From the NCBI RefSeq assembly GCF_007786475.1, contig NZ_VNJJ01000017.1, positions 28,320 to 92,319 of the forward strand: a stretch of 64,000 nucleotides of DNA, written 5' to 3'. Below, piece by piece: positions 23,998-32,917 of this stretch. How positions within the stretch are numbered: position 1 is the first letter of the stretch; the number at the start of each line of letters is the position of its first letter. This stretch comes from Cohnella terricola (GTDB lineage Bacteria; Bacillota; Bacilli; Paenibacillales; Paenibacillaceae). The notes beneath the pieces were generated by a model. The model saw only the letters and a list, made by a program, of their open reading frames with translations. It had not been told where the DNA came from and did no database searches. Position numbers and translations under genes: made by a program.

Positions 23998-24882
23998 TTG
24001 GAAAATTCGATCAAACGGCCATGGTCTGAAAAGATTTACATCGGGGCGGTGTACGTCACCCTGATCGTCTCAGGCATTCTCTGCCTGTTTCCCTTTTTGA
24101 ACGTGCTTGCCAAATCGTTCAGCTCCAACTGGGCGATCATATCCGGCAAAGTGGGGCTGCTGCCGGTGGCATTCACGATGGAGAACGTCATGTTCGTCAT
24201 TCGCGACCGTCTGTTTCAGAACGCGTTCCTGATATCGGTCTTCGTGACTGTCGTCGGCTCGCTCGGCGCCGTCGTGTTTACCGCCGTGTCCGCGTACCCG
24301 CTGTCCAAAAAGCATTTGCCGGGCATCAAGTTTATTTTGCTGCTCTACATCTTCACGATGCTGTTCAAAGGCGGCCTGGTGCCTACCTACTTGCTTGTCA
24401 AAAATCTTCATCTCATGGATAACCTGGGTTCGCTTATTCTGCCGGCTCTGATCAATGTGTTCAACCTGCTGCTGATGAAAAATTACTACGAGAGCCTTCC
24501 GGAAAGCCTGGAGGAATCGGCCAAGCTCGACGGCGCGAGCAACCTGAGGATCGTACTCTCCATCATCATTCCGATCTCGGCGCCGGTATTTGCGACCATC
24601 AGCCTGTTCTATGCGGTGTACTTCTGGAGCGACTGGTTCCATCCGATGCTGTATTTGAACGATCCTTCGCTGAAACCGCTGCAATTGTACTTGCGGGACA
24701 TTATGTTGCAGGCTTCGGATGAGAATCTGCTCAACCAGGACATCGATGCGTTGCTTAATCTGTCGCCGGAGGGCATCCGCAATGCGACCATCATCGTATC
24801 GACGATTCCGATTCTGCTCGTCTATCCGATGCTGCAGAAGTATTTTACCAAAGGGATATTGATCGGATCCGTGAAAGGTTGA
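23998..24882 (+). CDS. CUT1 sugar ABC transporter permease (LplC/YtcP-like)
   Basis: 294 aa, TTG start after AAGGAGGCG. Six membrane helices. The EAA loop is LEESAKLDGASNLRIVLSII near residue 173. The C-terminal FTKGILIGSVKG ending is diagnostic of the LplC/YtcP branch. It starts 18 bp after the first permease and forms the translocation pore with it. Confidence 0.93.
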   Translation: MENSIKRPWSEKIYIGAVYVTLIVSGILCLFPFLNVLAKSFSSNWAIISGKVGLLPVAFTMENVMFVIRDRLFQNAFLISVFVTVVGSLGAVVFTAVSAYPLSKKHLPGIKFILLLYIFTMLFKGGLVPTYLLVKNLHLMDNLGSLILPALINVFNLLLMKNYYESLPESLEESAKLDGASNLRIVLSIIIPISAPVFATISLFYAVYFWSDWFHPMLYLNDPSLKPLQLYLRDIMLQASDENLLNQDIDALLNLSPEGIRNATIIVSTIPILLVYPMLQKYFTKGILIGSVKG

Positions 24883-25027
24883 CCATATCAAGAGGGACTT
24901 GCCGGACGGAATACTCCCTTGCGCTTTCATCTCGGCACCTGCTCTTGACGGGGGTGGCAAGCTTGTGCAAATTTGCAGCAAAGCGCAATGGGTTTATTTA
25001 TAATAAAGTTTATTGGAGGGGTTCGAC

Positions 25028-26578
25028 ATGTCGAGGAAAAAAGGTCTCTTTGCACTGCTCGTACTACTGCTTTCATTCACGACGGTCCTGGCAGCGTGCG
25101 GAGGCAAGAACAACGATGCCGGCGGCAAGTCCGGCGAAGGCTCGGCTGCGCCGAGCGCAAGCGGCAAGGCGACTGAAAGCTCTGTGGCAGCGGCGGAACA
25201 GAAGCCGGTTCTGAAAGCTTTGCGCAACTACATGCAGGTCGATTACAACAGCTATCCGGTGAATCAGTACATCGAGGAAAAGACAGGCTATAAAGTTCAA
25301 AATGATATGCTGCCGCAAGAGAAGCCGAGCGACAAGCTGAACTTGATCATGGCTTCCGGTACGGATTACGATTTCATCGATGCGTTGAACACGCAGGACT
25401 TCTTCAACTTCGCGAAGAACGGGGCGCTGACCGATCTTACGCCGCTGATCGAGCAGTACGGCCCTAATATCAAGCAAATGCTCTCTCCGGAATCGCTGGC
25501 GGGCGCGACGGTGGACGGAAAAATATATGGAATTCCTACGCTTAACGTCAGCTATGTGAGGGATGGCTTGCTGATTCGCACCGATTGGCTGGAGAAGGTT
25601 GGAAAGTCCATGCCGACAACGCTGGACGAGTTCGTCGATGTGCTGAAGGCGTTCAAAGAGCAGGATCCTGGCGGCAACGGGAAGAACAACATTCCGTTAA
25701 CGATCGACAGTATCGGGCTCGTGGACAACATCATGGGCGCTTTCGGGATTTACGGCCAATGGAACGAGCTCGACGGCAAGCCGGTCAACGTGTCGAACCA
25801 TCCTGCGTTGAAGGATTATGCGGCCTTCATGCGCTCCTTGTACGAGCAGGGGTTGCTGGACAAAGAATTCGCCACGAACAAATCGGCGACTTCCGCCGAG
25901 AAGTTCACCAGCGGCCGCGCAGGCGTCATGTGGACGCGCTGGTCGTCGATTCCCGGATATGACGAAGCGATCAAGAAGAATGTCCCCGACGCCGCATACC
26001 AGTTCATTCCGCCGATGAAAGGCCCGGACGGACAAAGCGGGTTTACGCTGTTCGGAGGATTTAACAAAATCACGTTCGTGCCCAAGTCGGCGAAGCATCC
26101 CGAAGATGTTGTGAAACTGGTCAATGCGATGCTGGACCCGGAGACGTTCAAAGGGGTATTCGTCGGCGAGGAAGGCGTCACCTATACGATCGAGAACGGC
26201 AACTACATGCCGATCGAACCGGCGTTCTTCGATCAAAGAGGCTCCGCGAACAACTTCGTAATCGGCATGGATGAATCCAACTTCGTCACGTATTGGCAAG
26301 CTCGCCTGCAGAAGAGTAAAGCGATGTTCGACAATTTCCAGATCGTCAACAACATCCCCAAGGAGCAAATTCATCAAGACGTGCTGGCGTTCGCGCCGTA
26401 TTTGCCGAAATATTCGGCGAACGTCGCCAAGCTGGAAAGCGCCGTGAACGACTATCTGATTAAGATGATCGTGGACGGCGTATCGGATGATTCGATCGCA
26501 AGCCTTCAGAAAGCCTGGAAAGGCGCGGGGGGAGAAGAAGTCGCGCAAGAAGTAAGCGCCTGGTACGCGAGCAAATAA
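25028..26578 (+). CDS. Extracellular solute-binding lipoprotein (LplA-like)
   Basis: 516 aa from the ATG at 25028 (GGAGGGG upstream). Signal peptide and lipobox VLAAC give lipidated Cys24, followed by a Gly/Ser/Ala linker. The rest is a family 1 solute-binding protein (LNLIMASGTDYDFIDAL, and the EGVTYTIENGNYMPIEP C-terminal region typical of this group). It delivers an oligosaccharide to the two permeases. The adjacent GH130 enzyme suggests a mannose-containing ligand (inference). Confidence 0.93.
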   Translation: MSRKKGLFALLVLLLSFTTVLAACGGKNNDAGGKSGEGSAAPSASGKATESSVAAAEQKPVLKALRNYMQVDYNSYPVNQYIEEKTGYKVQNDMLPQEKPSDKLNLIMASGTDYDFIDALNTQDFFNFAKNGALTDLTPLIEQYGPNIKQMLSPESLAGATVDGKIYGIPTLNVSYVRDGLLIRTDWLEKVGKSMPTTLDEFVDVLKAFKEQDPGGNGKNNIPLTIDSIGLVDNIMGAFGIYGQWNELDGKPVNVSNHPALKDYAAFMRSLYEQGLLDKEFATNKSATSAEKFTSGRAGVMWTRWSSIPGYDEAIKKNVPDAAYQFIPPMKGPDGQSGFTLFGGFNKITFVPKSAKHPEDVVKLVNAMLDPETFKGVFVGEEGVTYTIENGNYMPIEPAFFDQRGSANNFVIGMDESNFVTYWQARLQKSKAMFDNFQIVNNIPKEQIHQDVLAFAPYLPKYSANVAKLESAVNDYLIKMIVDGVSDDSIASLQKAWKGAGGEEVAQEVSAWYASK

Positions 26579-26584
26579 AGTCTG

Positions 26585-26622
26585 AATCGGGGCTCCGTCT
26601 GCGCCGGGGTCCCCGATTTGTG
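26585..26622 (+). terminator. Hairpin after the binding-protein gene
   Basis: AATCGGGG 26585-26592 pairs with CCCCGATT 26611-26618, with only a short T-rich tail. It may attenuate read-through, so that the binding protein is made in excess over the downstream enzymes. Confidence 0.5.
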
Positions 26623-26696
26623 TGCGCCGCTTAAGACGGCGAATTCCGGCGATTCCGACATCGAAAAGACTGGAAAGTGGAGAGGAAGTGGCAGGG

Positions 26697-27749
26697 ATGG
26701 CGAGTTTTAGGTCAAATGAAAACGGCGCAGCAGGCGTTCCGCTGCAGTCGGCGCCGATTATTCAACGGTATTCGGACAATCCCGTGTTGTCGCCCAGTCA
26801 AGTGCCTTATGGGCCAGCGATGGTGTTCAACGCAGGCGTAACCAAGTACGAGGGAAAATACGCGATGGTGTTCCGCAACGATTACGGCGATGAACAGGCC
26901 GAGCGAGTACATGACAGCCGGACGACGAATCTAGGGCTGGCCTTCAGCGACGACGGCGTAAATTGGGAGGTGCAGCCATCGCCTGTCTGGCAGTGGTGCG
27001 ATGATGAAGTGGATCGCGTGTACGATCCGCGCTTGACTGTCATCGAAGGCAAGGTGTATTTGTGCTTCGCGATGGATACGAAACACGGACTGCGGGGCGG
27101 CATTGCGACGACGGAAGATTTTGCGAGCTTCGACGTGGTCAGTCTGAGCGTGCCGGACAATCGTAACATGGTGCTGTTTCCGGAACGAATTGGCGGCCGT
27201 TATGTGCGGTTGGAGCGGCCGATGCCGGTGTACAGTCGGGGTGGGCGCGATCGGTTCGATCTGTGGCTGTCCGAGTCGCCGGACCTAGTCTACTGGGGGA
27301 ATTCGTCCTTGTTGCTGGGCGTTGAACAAGTCGCGTATGCCAACGACAAGATCGGTCCCGGCGCGCCGCCGGTTCGCACGAAGCAGGGCTGGCTCACGAC
27401 GTTCCATGTGGTCGATATCGATCCGGCGCGCGGTAAGAACGGCTGGGAGCCGAAGTGGACCAAGCGCTACAGCGCCGGCATCATGCTGCTCGATCTGGAC
27501 GATCCGCGCAAGGTGATCGGCCGCTCCCGCGCGCCGCTGCTGGCGCCAGAGGCTCCCTATGAGGTCGAAGGCGGATTTCGCAACGATGTGATCTTTCCCG
27601 GGGGCATGATTCTTGAAGACAGCGGAGAAGTGAAAATCTATTACGGTGCCGCAGATACGGTGGAGTGTCTGGCGACCGCGCATGTGGACGATCTGATTGC
27701 CCTGTGCCTTAAGGACGGTCCAAGTGGTTCCGCGACGGTGGAGGATTGA
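26697..27749 (+). CDS. Glycoside hydrolase family 130 protein (mannosyl phosphorylase/hydrolase-like)
   Basis: 350 aa from the ATG at 26697 (GAGGAAG upstream; the frame is open back to 26622). Five-bladed propeller pattern: NPVLSPSQVPYGPAMVFNAGV, YAMVFRNDYGD, RVYDPRLTVIEGKVYLCFA, NMVLFPERIGGRYVRLERP, GAPPVRTKQGWLTTFH, and PYEVEGGFRNDVIFPGG followed by IYYGAAD. GH130 enzymes cleave beta-mannosides, usually by phosphorolysis. Cytosolic. Placed just after the transporter, it would process the imported oligosaccharide. Confidence 0.9.
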   Translation: MASFRSNENGAAGVPLQSAPIIQRYSDNPVLSPSQVPYGPAMVFNAGVTKYEGKYAMVFRNDYGDEQAERVHDSRTTNLGLAFSDDGVNWEVQPSPVWQWCDDEVDRVYDPRLTVIEGKVYLCFAMDTKHGLRGGIATTEDFASFDVVSLSVPDNRNMVLFPERIGGRYVRLERPMPVYSRGGRDRFDLWLSESPDLVYWGNSSLLLGVEQVAYANDKIGPGAPPVRTKQGWLTTFHVVDIDPARGKNGWEPKWTKRYSAGIMLLDLDDPRKVIGRSRAPLLAPEAPYEVEGGFRNDVIFPGGMILEDSGEVKIYYGAADTVECLATAHVDDLIALCLKDGPSGSATVED

Positions 27750-27752
27750 CGA

Positions 27753-29240
27753 ATGATATATGATCTGGTGATCTATGGAGGCACATCGGCAGGGTTGGCT
27801 GCCGCCGTGCAGGCAAGCAAGCTGGGACTGCGCACGGTCGTACTGGAGCCGTCCGCGCGTTTGGGCGGACTTAGCTCGGGAGGGCTAGGCGACACCGATT
27901 TCGGGGACAAAAGTACGATAGGCGGATTGTCGTTGGATTTCTATCGGAGGCTCGGCCGCAGGTACGGCACGGATAACGCGGCGGCCTGGCTGTTCGAACC
28001 CAAAACAGCGCTGGCCGTGTTCCGGGAATGGGCCGAGGAATACAGACTTGACGTGCGCTTCGGAGAACGGCTCGACCCGATCGACCCGATCGTCAAGCAA
28101 GGGAACCGCATTGCGGCGATCCGGATGGAATCCGGCAGCATCTTCAGCGGGCGGATGTATATGGATGCCGGGTACGAAGGGGATCTGATGAAAGCCGCGG
28201 GCGTGTCTTACGCGACGGGCCGCGAGTCCAACAGCGTATACGGGGAAACGTACAACGGCATTCAGACCGCCACCGCGGTTAAAAACCAGCTACCGCATGG
28301 CGTCGATCCTTATGTGGTAAAAGGTGACCCGTCAAGCGGCTTGCTCCCGGGCGTCAATCCGAATGCCGGCGGCACTGACGGACAGGGGGACCACAGAATA
28401 CAAGCCTACTGTTACCGGATGTGCCTGACGGACGACCCGGCCAACCGGGTATTCGTAGAGCAGCCGACAGGCTACGACGAGCGGGATTACGAGCTGTTGT
28501 TCAGGGCGATCGAGCAGGGCGAGAAAATATTTTTCAAGTTGAACAAGGTGCCGAATCGCAAGACCGATTCGAACAATGATAAAGGTTTCTCCACGGACTT
28601 TATTGGCTGCAACTACGATTATCCGGAAGCTTCGTACGCCGAACGGGATTTGTCCGCGGCTGCGCACGAGCGCCACCAGCGCGGCTTGATCTGGACACTG
28701 CAGAATCATCCGAGGGTGCCGGAACAATTGCGCGCATTCTATGCGCCGTGGGGGCTGCCCCTGGACGAATTTGAAGAGAGCGGCCATTGGTCGCCGCAGC
28801 TCTATATTCGGGAAGCCAGAAGAATGGTTAGCGACTTCGTAATGAACGAGCACCATATCTTTCTACGTTCGCCCGTGGCGGATGCCATCGGGCAAGGCTC
28901 CTACACGATGGACTCGCATAACGTGCAAAGACATGTGAGCTCGGAAGGCTTCGCGGTCAACGAAGGCGATGTACAGATCAAGCTGAAAGGCCCATACCCG
29001 ATCAGCTATCGCGCCATCGTGCCCAAAGAAGAAGAGTGCGTCAATCTGTTTGTACCCGTCTGCTTGTCAGCCTCGCATATCGCTTATGGCTCGATCCGAA
29101 TGGAGCCTGTGTTCATGGTGTTGGGGCAATCTGCGGCAGCTGCCGCGGCGCTCGCATTGGAAGCGGACATCGCTGTGCAGGCGGTGGATTACGCTGCGCT
29201 GCAGGCGCAGATGCTGCGGGACGGGCAAGTGTTGACGTGA
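27753..29240 (+). CDS. FAD-dependent oxidoreductase
   Basis: 495 aa, GGAGG upstream and only 3 bp after the GH130 stop. The N-terminal dinucleotide fold YGGTSAGLAAAVQASKLG (residues 8-25) is followed by LEPSARLGGLSSGGLGDTDF, and the C-terminal MEPVFMVLGQSAAAAAALAL closes the FAD fold. It matches the FAD_oxidored (PF12831-type) proteins commonly linked to carbohydrate gene clusters. The reaction is unknown; oxidation of a sugar derivative is likely. Confidence 0.9.
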   Translation: MIYDLVIYGGTSAGLAAAVQASKLGLRTVVLEPSARLGGLSSGGLGDTDFGDKSTIGGLSLDFYRRLGRRYGTDNAAAWLFEPKTALAVFREWAEEYRLDVRFGERLDPIDPIVKQGNRIAAIRMESGSIFSGRMYMDAGYEGDLMKAAGVSYATGRESNSVYGETYNGIQTATAVKNQLPHGVDPYVVKGDPSSGLLPGVNPNAGGTDGQGDHRIQAYCYRMCLTDDPANRVFVEQPTGYDERDYELLFRAIEQGEKIFFKLNKVPNRKTDSNNDKGFSTDFIGCNYDYPEASYAERDLSAAAHERHQRGLIWTLQNHPRVPEQLRAFYAPWGLPLDEFEESGHWSPQLYIREARRMVSDFVMNEHHIFLRSPVADAIGQGSYTMDSHNVQRHVSSEGFAVNEGDVQIKLKGPYPISYRAIVPKEEECVNLFVPVCLSASHIAYGSIRMEPVFMVLGQSAAAAAALALEADIAVQAVDYAALQAQMLRDGQVLT

Positions 29241-29358
29241 ACATAGCCGCCTTGCCGGGCAGAGCTGCGTAACGAACGCCGGGGCAGTCGCATCGGGTGC
29301 GGGGCAACGAATAAAGTGGATGTATAAGCTAATAGGAACGAAGTCGCTCCAACGAATC

Positions 29359-29398
29359 GAGAGGCTGCTATCTGCGGATAGGGCCTCTCTCTTTTTTG
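29359..29398 (+). terminator. Rho-independent terminator after the sugar operon
   Basis: GAGAGGC...GCCTCTC stem with inner CTATC/GATAG pairing and a T-run. It resembles the terminator at 3036 in shape and partly in sequence. Confidence 0.75.
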
Positions 29399-29440
29399 TT
29401 TACTAGATGTTAAGACGATTTGGTAAAATGGGGGAGGGTG
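29394..29440 (+). other. Conserved block at left edge of array 2
   Basis: Counterpart of 3076-3121: TTTTTGTTT, GATGTT, TTTGGTAAAATG, GAGGGTG. It lies directly after the terminator and about 70 bp before the first right half-site of array 2. A possible cassette promoter or recombination entry point; this is inference from position and similarity only. Confidence 0.35.
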
Positions 29441-29493
29441 GACGGATGTGGAAATATCCCCACGGCAGTCACGACCGGCCGGTGAATGAACGT

Positions 29494-29515
29494 CGTCAAT
29501 ACAATAACGTTAGAT
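29494..29515 (+). repeat. attC-like right half-site (left border of array 2)
   Basis: L' CGTCAAT 29494-29500 and R' GTTAGAT 29509-29515 (exact GTTRRRY), continuing GAAAT as in array 1. No left half is visible. Confidence 0.6.
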
Positions 29516-29550
29516 GAAATAGACCAAATGCTTTTTTTGGAGGATCACTC

Positions 29551-30090
29551 ATGGAGGCAAAAATAATTCAACTTCAATCTTTAGATCAATTGGAGAAATG
29601 GATAAAAGCTTTTGAAAGACACGATATAAATAGATCTCAAGAATATTATCACAAATGCTTAGAAGAGAACATAAATGGAACACGAATTACACTTTTCGCT
29701 GTAGTTAATGATGAAATAGCCGGTTGTTCTCACTTAAAGTACAAGTCAGATTATTTGTATTTCCTAGAGTCTGGAATTCCTGAAATAAATGATCTTAATG
29801 TTTTTATTGAGTATCAGAGACAAGGTATAGCCAATAGATTAATGGATGAGTTTGAGGGACAGATCTCGAGAACTCATAAGAAGATAGGAATCGGTGTTGG
29901 ATTATATAAAGATTATGGAACTGCTCAAAGGATCTATTGTAGAAGAGGTTATATTCCTGATGGAAATGGAGTTTCCTACAACAATCAAATTGTTAAACCA
30001 GGATCAATGATATGTGTAGATGATGATTTGATTTTATATTTTATTAAAGATCTTTCCCAATACAAACTATTTTTCGGGGGAAGTTTATGA
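29551..30090 (+). CDS. GNAT-family N-acetyltransferase
   Basis: 179 aa, TTGGAGG upstream. GNAT fold: FAVVNDEIAGCSHLKY (beta-2/3), then INDLNVFIEYQRQGIANRLMDEF with the acetyl-CoA loop RQGIAN near residue 91, and KIGIGVGLYKDYGTAQRIYCRRGY (beta-5 and the closing helix). Cytosolic; acceptor unknown. Its stop overlaps the start of the next lipoprotein by 4 nt (ATGA), so the two are translated together in one two-gene unit. Confidence 0.88.
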   Translation: MEAKIIQLQSLDQLEKWIKAFERHDINRSQEYYHKCLEENINGTRITLFAVVNDEIAGCSHLKYKSDYLYFLESGIPEINDLNVFIEYQRQGIANRLMDEFEGQISRTHKKIGIGVGLYKDYGTAQRIYCRRGYIPDGNGVSYNNQIVKPGSMICVDDDLILYFIKDLSQYKLFFGGSL

Positions 30091-30638
30091 ACAGAATCTC
30101 GTTAGTTTTGATAGTTCTATTACTGCTACAAACTGGATGTTTACATAATCAACAAAATAGTGATCATAGTAAAAAAAGTTTAATTACAGATCAAAATAAG
30201 TCATTGAAGGAATGGAATCAAATTGAAATTGAACAGGCAAGTGGAGAGCACGGAAAGTTATTTCTCGGAATGACATTCAATGAGTTGTATTCTCTGGACT
30301 TATATAATTCTGATTTTCAAATAACTTCAACTGTAGAACTTGATGATGGAAAGACAGCAATCTGGACCCCAGTTTTACTTATGTTATTTAATACAGATGG
30401 GATTCTATATAGAATAACTGTTAACGGTGAAATATCGACTCCGATAGGAATAAAAAATGGTGATTCAGTAGATTTACTAGAGAATCATCTCGGGAAAAGC
30501 GATACTACATATAAATCGGAATCGTCGAGAGTCGAAGAATATAACTTAAGGGATTCTTATTTTTATGCAGATATTAGTGAGGAAACAATAATTCTCTGGA
30601 GTATTTCTAACAACAAGTATGATAATCAATCTGATTAG
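30087..30638 (+). CDS. Lipoprotein of unknown function
   Basis: 183 aa. Signal peptide with lipobox LQTGC (Cys18) and a hydrophilic linker, then a globular part with KLFLGMTFNELYSLDL, LMLFNTDGILYRITVNG and a C-terminal EETIILWSISN. Extracellular and membrane-anchored. The LGMTFNEL phrase resembles SmpA/BamE-type or anchored-chaperone folds, but I do not assign one. Coupled to the GNAT gene by an ATGA overlap. Confidence 0.72.
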   Translation: MNRISLVLIVLLLLQTGCLHNQQNSDHSKKSLITDQNKSLKEWNQIEIEQASGEHGKLFLGMTFNELYSLDLYNSDFQITSTVELDDGKTAIWTPVLLMLFNTDGILYRITVNGEISTPIGIKNGDSVDLLENHLGKSDTTYKSESSRVEEYNLRDSYFYADISEETIILWSISNNKYDNQSD

Positions 30639-30667
30639 TTAAAACATAAATACGAGAGAGGTAAAAC

Positions 30668-31093
30668 ATGTCGGTATTCACATTAAAATCAGCTATGGAG
30701 TTTGCTTCAAATGATGATATTGAGACATGGATTCATCTTGTTTTGAATGGTGAAGGAGACAATGTTGGGTTATCTAAGGGATTAAAAAACAAAAAAAGAT
30801 ACTGGATAGGTCCAATCGAAATTGAAACGAGATGCTTAGACAGGGTTGTTGGGCCAGAATCACATATGGAATATATCGAAGATGAAGAATGGTGGAATCA
30901 CAACATCAATCAGATATGCAAACGCCTTGAAGATGGATGGGATATGCCACCCTTAATAGCTGAAAACAGAAATGGAACATTGAGTGTTCGAGATGGTAAT
31001 CATCGATTAGGAGCATTACAAAAGTTAAATAAGGAAAAGTGTCATATCATTATTTGGGATGACGGTGGTGTAGAAAATATATTAAAGTTCTAA
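30668..31093 (+). CDS. ParB/Srx-fold N-terminal domain-like protein
   Basis: 141 aa, GAGAGAGG upstream. IGPIEIETRCLDRVVGPE, then MPPLIAENRNGTLSVRDGNHRLGALQKL (about 96-123), whose DGNHRLGAL is the ParB/sulfiredoxin-fold GxxR-type nucleotide-binding motif. There is no helix-turn-helix, so it is not a chromosome partitioning protein. Similar stand-alone proteins bind or hydrolyse nucleotides. The role here is unknown. Confidence 0.78.
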   Translation: MSVFTLKSAMEFASNDDIETWIHLVLNGEGDNVGLSKGLKNKKRYWIGPIEIETRCLDRVVGPESHMEYIEDEEWWNHNINQICKRLEDGWDMPPLIAENRNGTLSVRDGNHRLGALQKLNKEKCHIIIWDDGGVENILKF

Positions 31094-31128
31094 ATTTCCA
31101 AACAATATTAATTAAAGATGGTGCTATA

Positions 31129-31659
31129 ATGGATGATCAAATGATAAGAGCAAAGGAATTGTTTACTTCATACGATGGTAGTACATTCCAGATGTATCGT
31201 GATGGTTTATTTGAAGAGTACAAGCAATATAACATACCCAAGCAATTAGAGATAAGTTGGATTAACGAGATGATAGACCAAAGTATACAAGAACTATCAA
31301 TTACAAACTGGAAAGCATTATTTCGTTTAGATTCTATTGCAACTAATCATCAAGATGAGCGAATTCTCAAGAGCGTCCTATCATTTGCTTCTAGAAATGT
31401 AATGAGTTCAGATAGCATTGTTAAGCTTATGTATGCTGAAAGAATAATTGAGATCATTCAAAAGACAAACAAACAAATAAATAAAGAGCTCAGACTCGAA
31501 GCATACAAAACATCATTTATTATTCTTGAAGATATTCTTAAAAAGCCATTGATAATTGATCCAGGACATGAACTTGAAAATTTCAATATAAAAGATAAAA
31601 AATCTTTGAATGATCGAGCAAATAAAAGTATTGAAAGAATAAAGAATGATCTCAATTAA
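31129..31659 (+). CDS. Hypothetical helical protein
   Basis: 176 aa; a weak AAGATGGTG precedes the ATG. It looks all-helical: MIRAKELFTSYDGS, LEISWINEMIDQSIQEL, WKALFRLDSIATNH, ERILKSVLSFASRN, AYKTSFIILEDILKK, and a charged C-terminus ending KSIERIKNDLN. It may be a HEAT-like or immunity-type protein; not recognised. It is followed by a complete attC-like site. Confidence 0.68.
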   Translation: MDDQMIRAKELFTSYDGSTFQMYRDGLFEEYKQYNIPKQLEISWINEMIDQSIQELSITNWKALFRLDSIATNHQDERILKSVLSFASRNVMSSDSIVKLMYAERIIEIIQKTNKQINKELRLEAYKTSFIILEDILKKPLIIDPGHELENFNIKDKKSLNDRANKSIERIKNDLN

Positions 31660-31680
31660 TTCAATGAAGAGGAAGACTTC

Positions 31681-31825
31681 CGATAACACCGCATTCACGC
31701 TGTGGGGTTTCGCCCCTTGATTGTCAGGTGTATAATTATGGAAGGTAACTCAGACAACACAAGACCCGGCCTAAGATAGGAGCTATCTTAGGCCGGGTCT
31801 TGTCGTGAATACAAGAACGTTAAGT
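31681..31825 (+). repeat. attC-like site, complete, 145 bp, type II
   Basis: CGATAAC 31681-31687, L'' TTCACGC 31694-31700, L' CGTGAAT 31804-31810, R' GTTAAGT 31819-31825 (exact GTTRRRY). The inner hairpin is nearly perfect: CAAGACCCGGCCTAAGATAG pairs with CTATCTTAGGCCGGGTCTTG across GAG. It is the best-preserved site of array 2. Confidence 0.78.
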
Positions 31826-31927
31826 GATATTCAATCACATGTATGAACCGGGGAATCGGGACAATGGATCCGAAGGGCTAATTGAATATGAAGAGGAAAA
31901 CTTAACGATAAGGAAAGGTGAGGCTAA

Positions 31928-32428
31928 TTGAGTTATTCAGAACTAATTGATTTATACAAGACCAATCTCAAGCGTTATTCCATCGACCAATTAAGATATG
32001 TATCCGAGCAAGGAGTTTGGTCTCTCGGCCAAATGTTTGATCATGTGATACTCGCTGCGCTCGATTATCTCGTCCAAGTGCAAAGATGTGCGTCTGCAAG
32101 TGAAGAGCAACGGCAAGGAAAGACGGAGGCCGGCGATCAATTGTTTAACGCTGGTTCATTTCCTCCAATAAAAATCAAATTGCCGGATGGTCCTGAGAAT
32201 ACCCCAAGTAATTCGGAAACCGTAGATGACCTAATGCGTGGGTTCGATACGGTACTTAAGAGAATGTCTGAATGGGAGGAGAAAGTACATACGATAAACC
32301 CAAATTATAAAGTCAGACATGACGGCTTTGGGTGGCTCAACGCGCGAGAGTGGTACGAATTGGTCGGTATGCATTTTCGCCATCACCTGCGCCAGAAGGT
32401 CGAACTGGAACAAAAGCTTGAGTTTTGA
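31928..32428 (+). CDS. DinB-superfamily protein
   Basis: 166 aa, TTG start after GGAAAGGTGAGG. DinB_2-like: GVWSLGQMFDHVILAALDYL carries the first His, and YELVGMHFRHHLRQKVELEQ the C-terminal His pair typical of metal binding. The DDLMRGFDTVLKRM helix sits between them. Predicted thiol-dependent transferase or metal hydrolase. One of four DinB-fold proteins in the window. Confidence 0.83.
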   Translation: MSYSELIDLYKTNLKRYSIDQLRYVSEQGVWSLGQMFDHVILAALDYLVQVQRCASASEEQRQGKTEAGDQLFNAGSFPPIKIKLPDGPENTPSNSETVDDLMRGFDTVLKRMSEWEEKVHTINPNYKVRHDGFGWLNAREWYELVGMHFRHHLRQKVELEQKLEF

Positions 32429-32458
32429 TTTTTAATCCAAATGTAAAGAGGTGTAGGT

Positions 32459-32854
32459 ATGAGGAATTTAGGGACGATGAATGTTGATGTTATTACGTTG
32501 TTTGTGGAGGATTTGCATAGGGTGAGGATATTCTATCAAGAAGTATTTGGACTATCCGCCGTTTATGAAGACGATGTGTCTGTGGTATTCGACTTCGGAA
32601 ATATGAGCATGAATCTCCTGAATATTTCCGAGGCACACGGTCTGATCCATCCTGGGACAGTTGCAAGCCAAGAATCCGGATCGCGGTTCCAGTTTACCAT
32701 CCGGGTTGATGATGTGGACGCGATATGTAACGAATTGAAAACACGTGGCGTTGTTCTACTTAACGGTCCAATGGACAGACCGTGGGGAGTACGCACTGCT
32801 GCCATCATAGATCCGGCAGGACATGTCTGGGAGATTGCGCAGCAATTGACATAG
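32459..32854 (+). CDS. VOC (glyoxalase/bleomycin resistance) family protein
   Basis: 131 aa. One paired beta-alpha-beta-beta-beta module set: DVITLFVEDLHRVRIFYQEV, SVVFDFGNMSMNLLN, RFQFTIRVDDVDAICNEL, RPWGVRTAAIIDPAGHVWEIAQ, with a likely metal Glu in WEIAQ. AAAGAGGTG precedes the start. Binds or isomerises a small molecule or sequesters a drug; the ligand is unknown. The stop codon is immediately followed by hairpin sequence of a type II site. Confidence 0.87.
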   Translation: MRNLGTMNVDVITLFVEDLHRVRIFYQEVFGLSAVYEDDVSVVFDFGNMSMNLLNISEAHGLIHPGTVASQESGSRFQFTIRVDDVDAICNELKTRGVVLLNGPMDRPWGVRTAAIIDPAGHVWEIAQQLT

Positions 32855-32889
32855 GGCCGGGTTGTGTCTTGAACACAAGAAAGTTATAT
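32855..32889 (+). repeat. attC-like right half-site, type II remnant
   Basis: GGCCGGGTTGTGTC is the right arm of the type II inner hairpin, then CTTGAAC in place of CGTGAAC and GTTATAT at 32883-32889. The left half is deleted up to the stop codon of the VOC gene. Confidence 0.5.
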
Positions 32890-32917
32890 GAAATCGGCGG
32901 GTTAAAGTGCACAGGGA

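Noticed and set aside
24070..24981. 303-codon minus-strand frame over the second permease
   Set aside because: Arg/Gln/His-rich composition typical of antisense of a membrane protein gene; the sense frame is unambiguous.
31745..31803. Type II site hairpins as transcription terminators
   Set aside because: Long stable stems, but followed by GTCGTGAATAC rather than a T-run.
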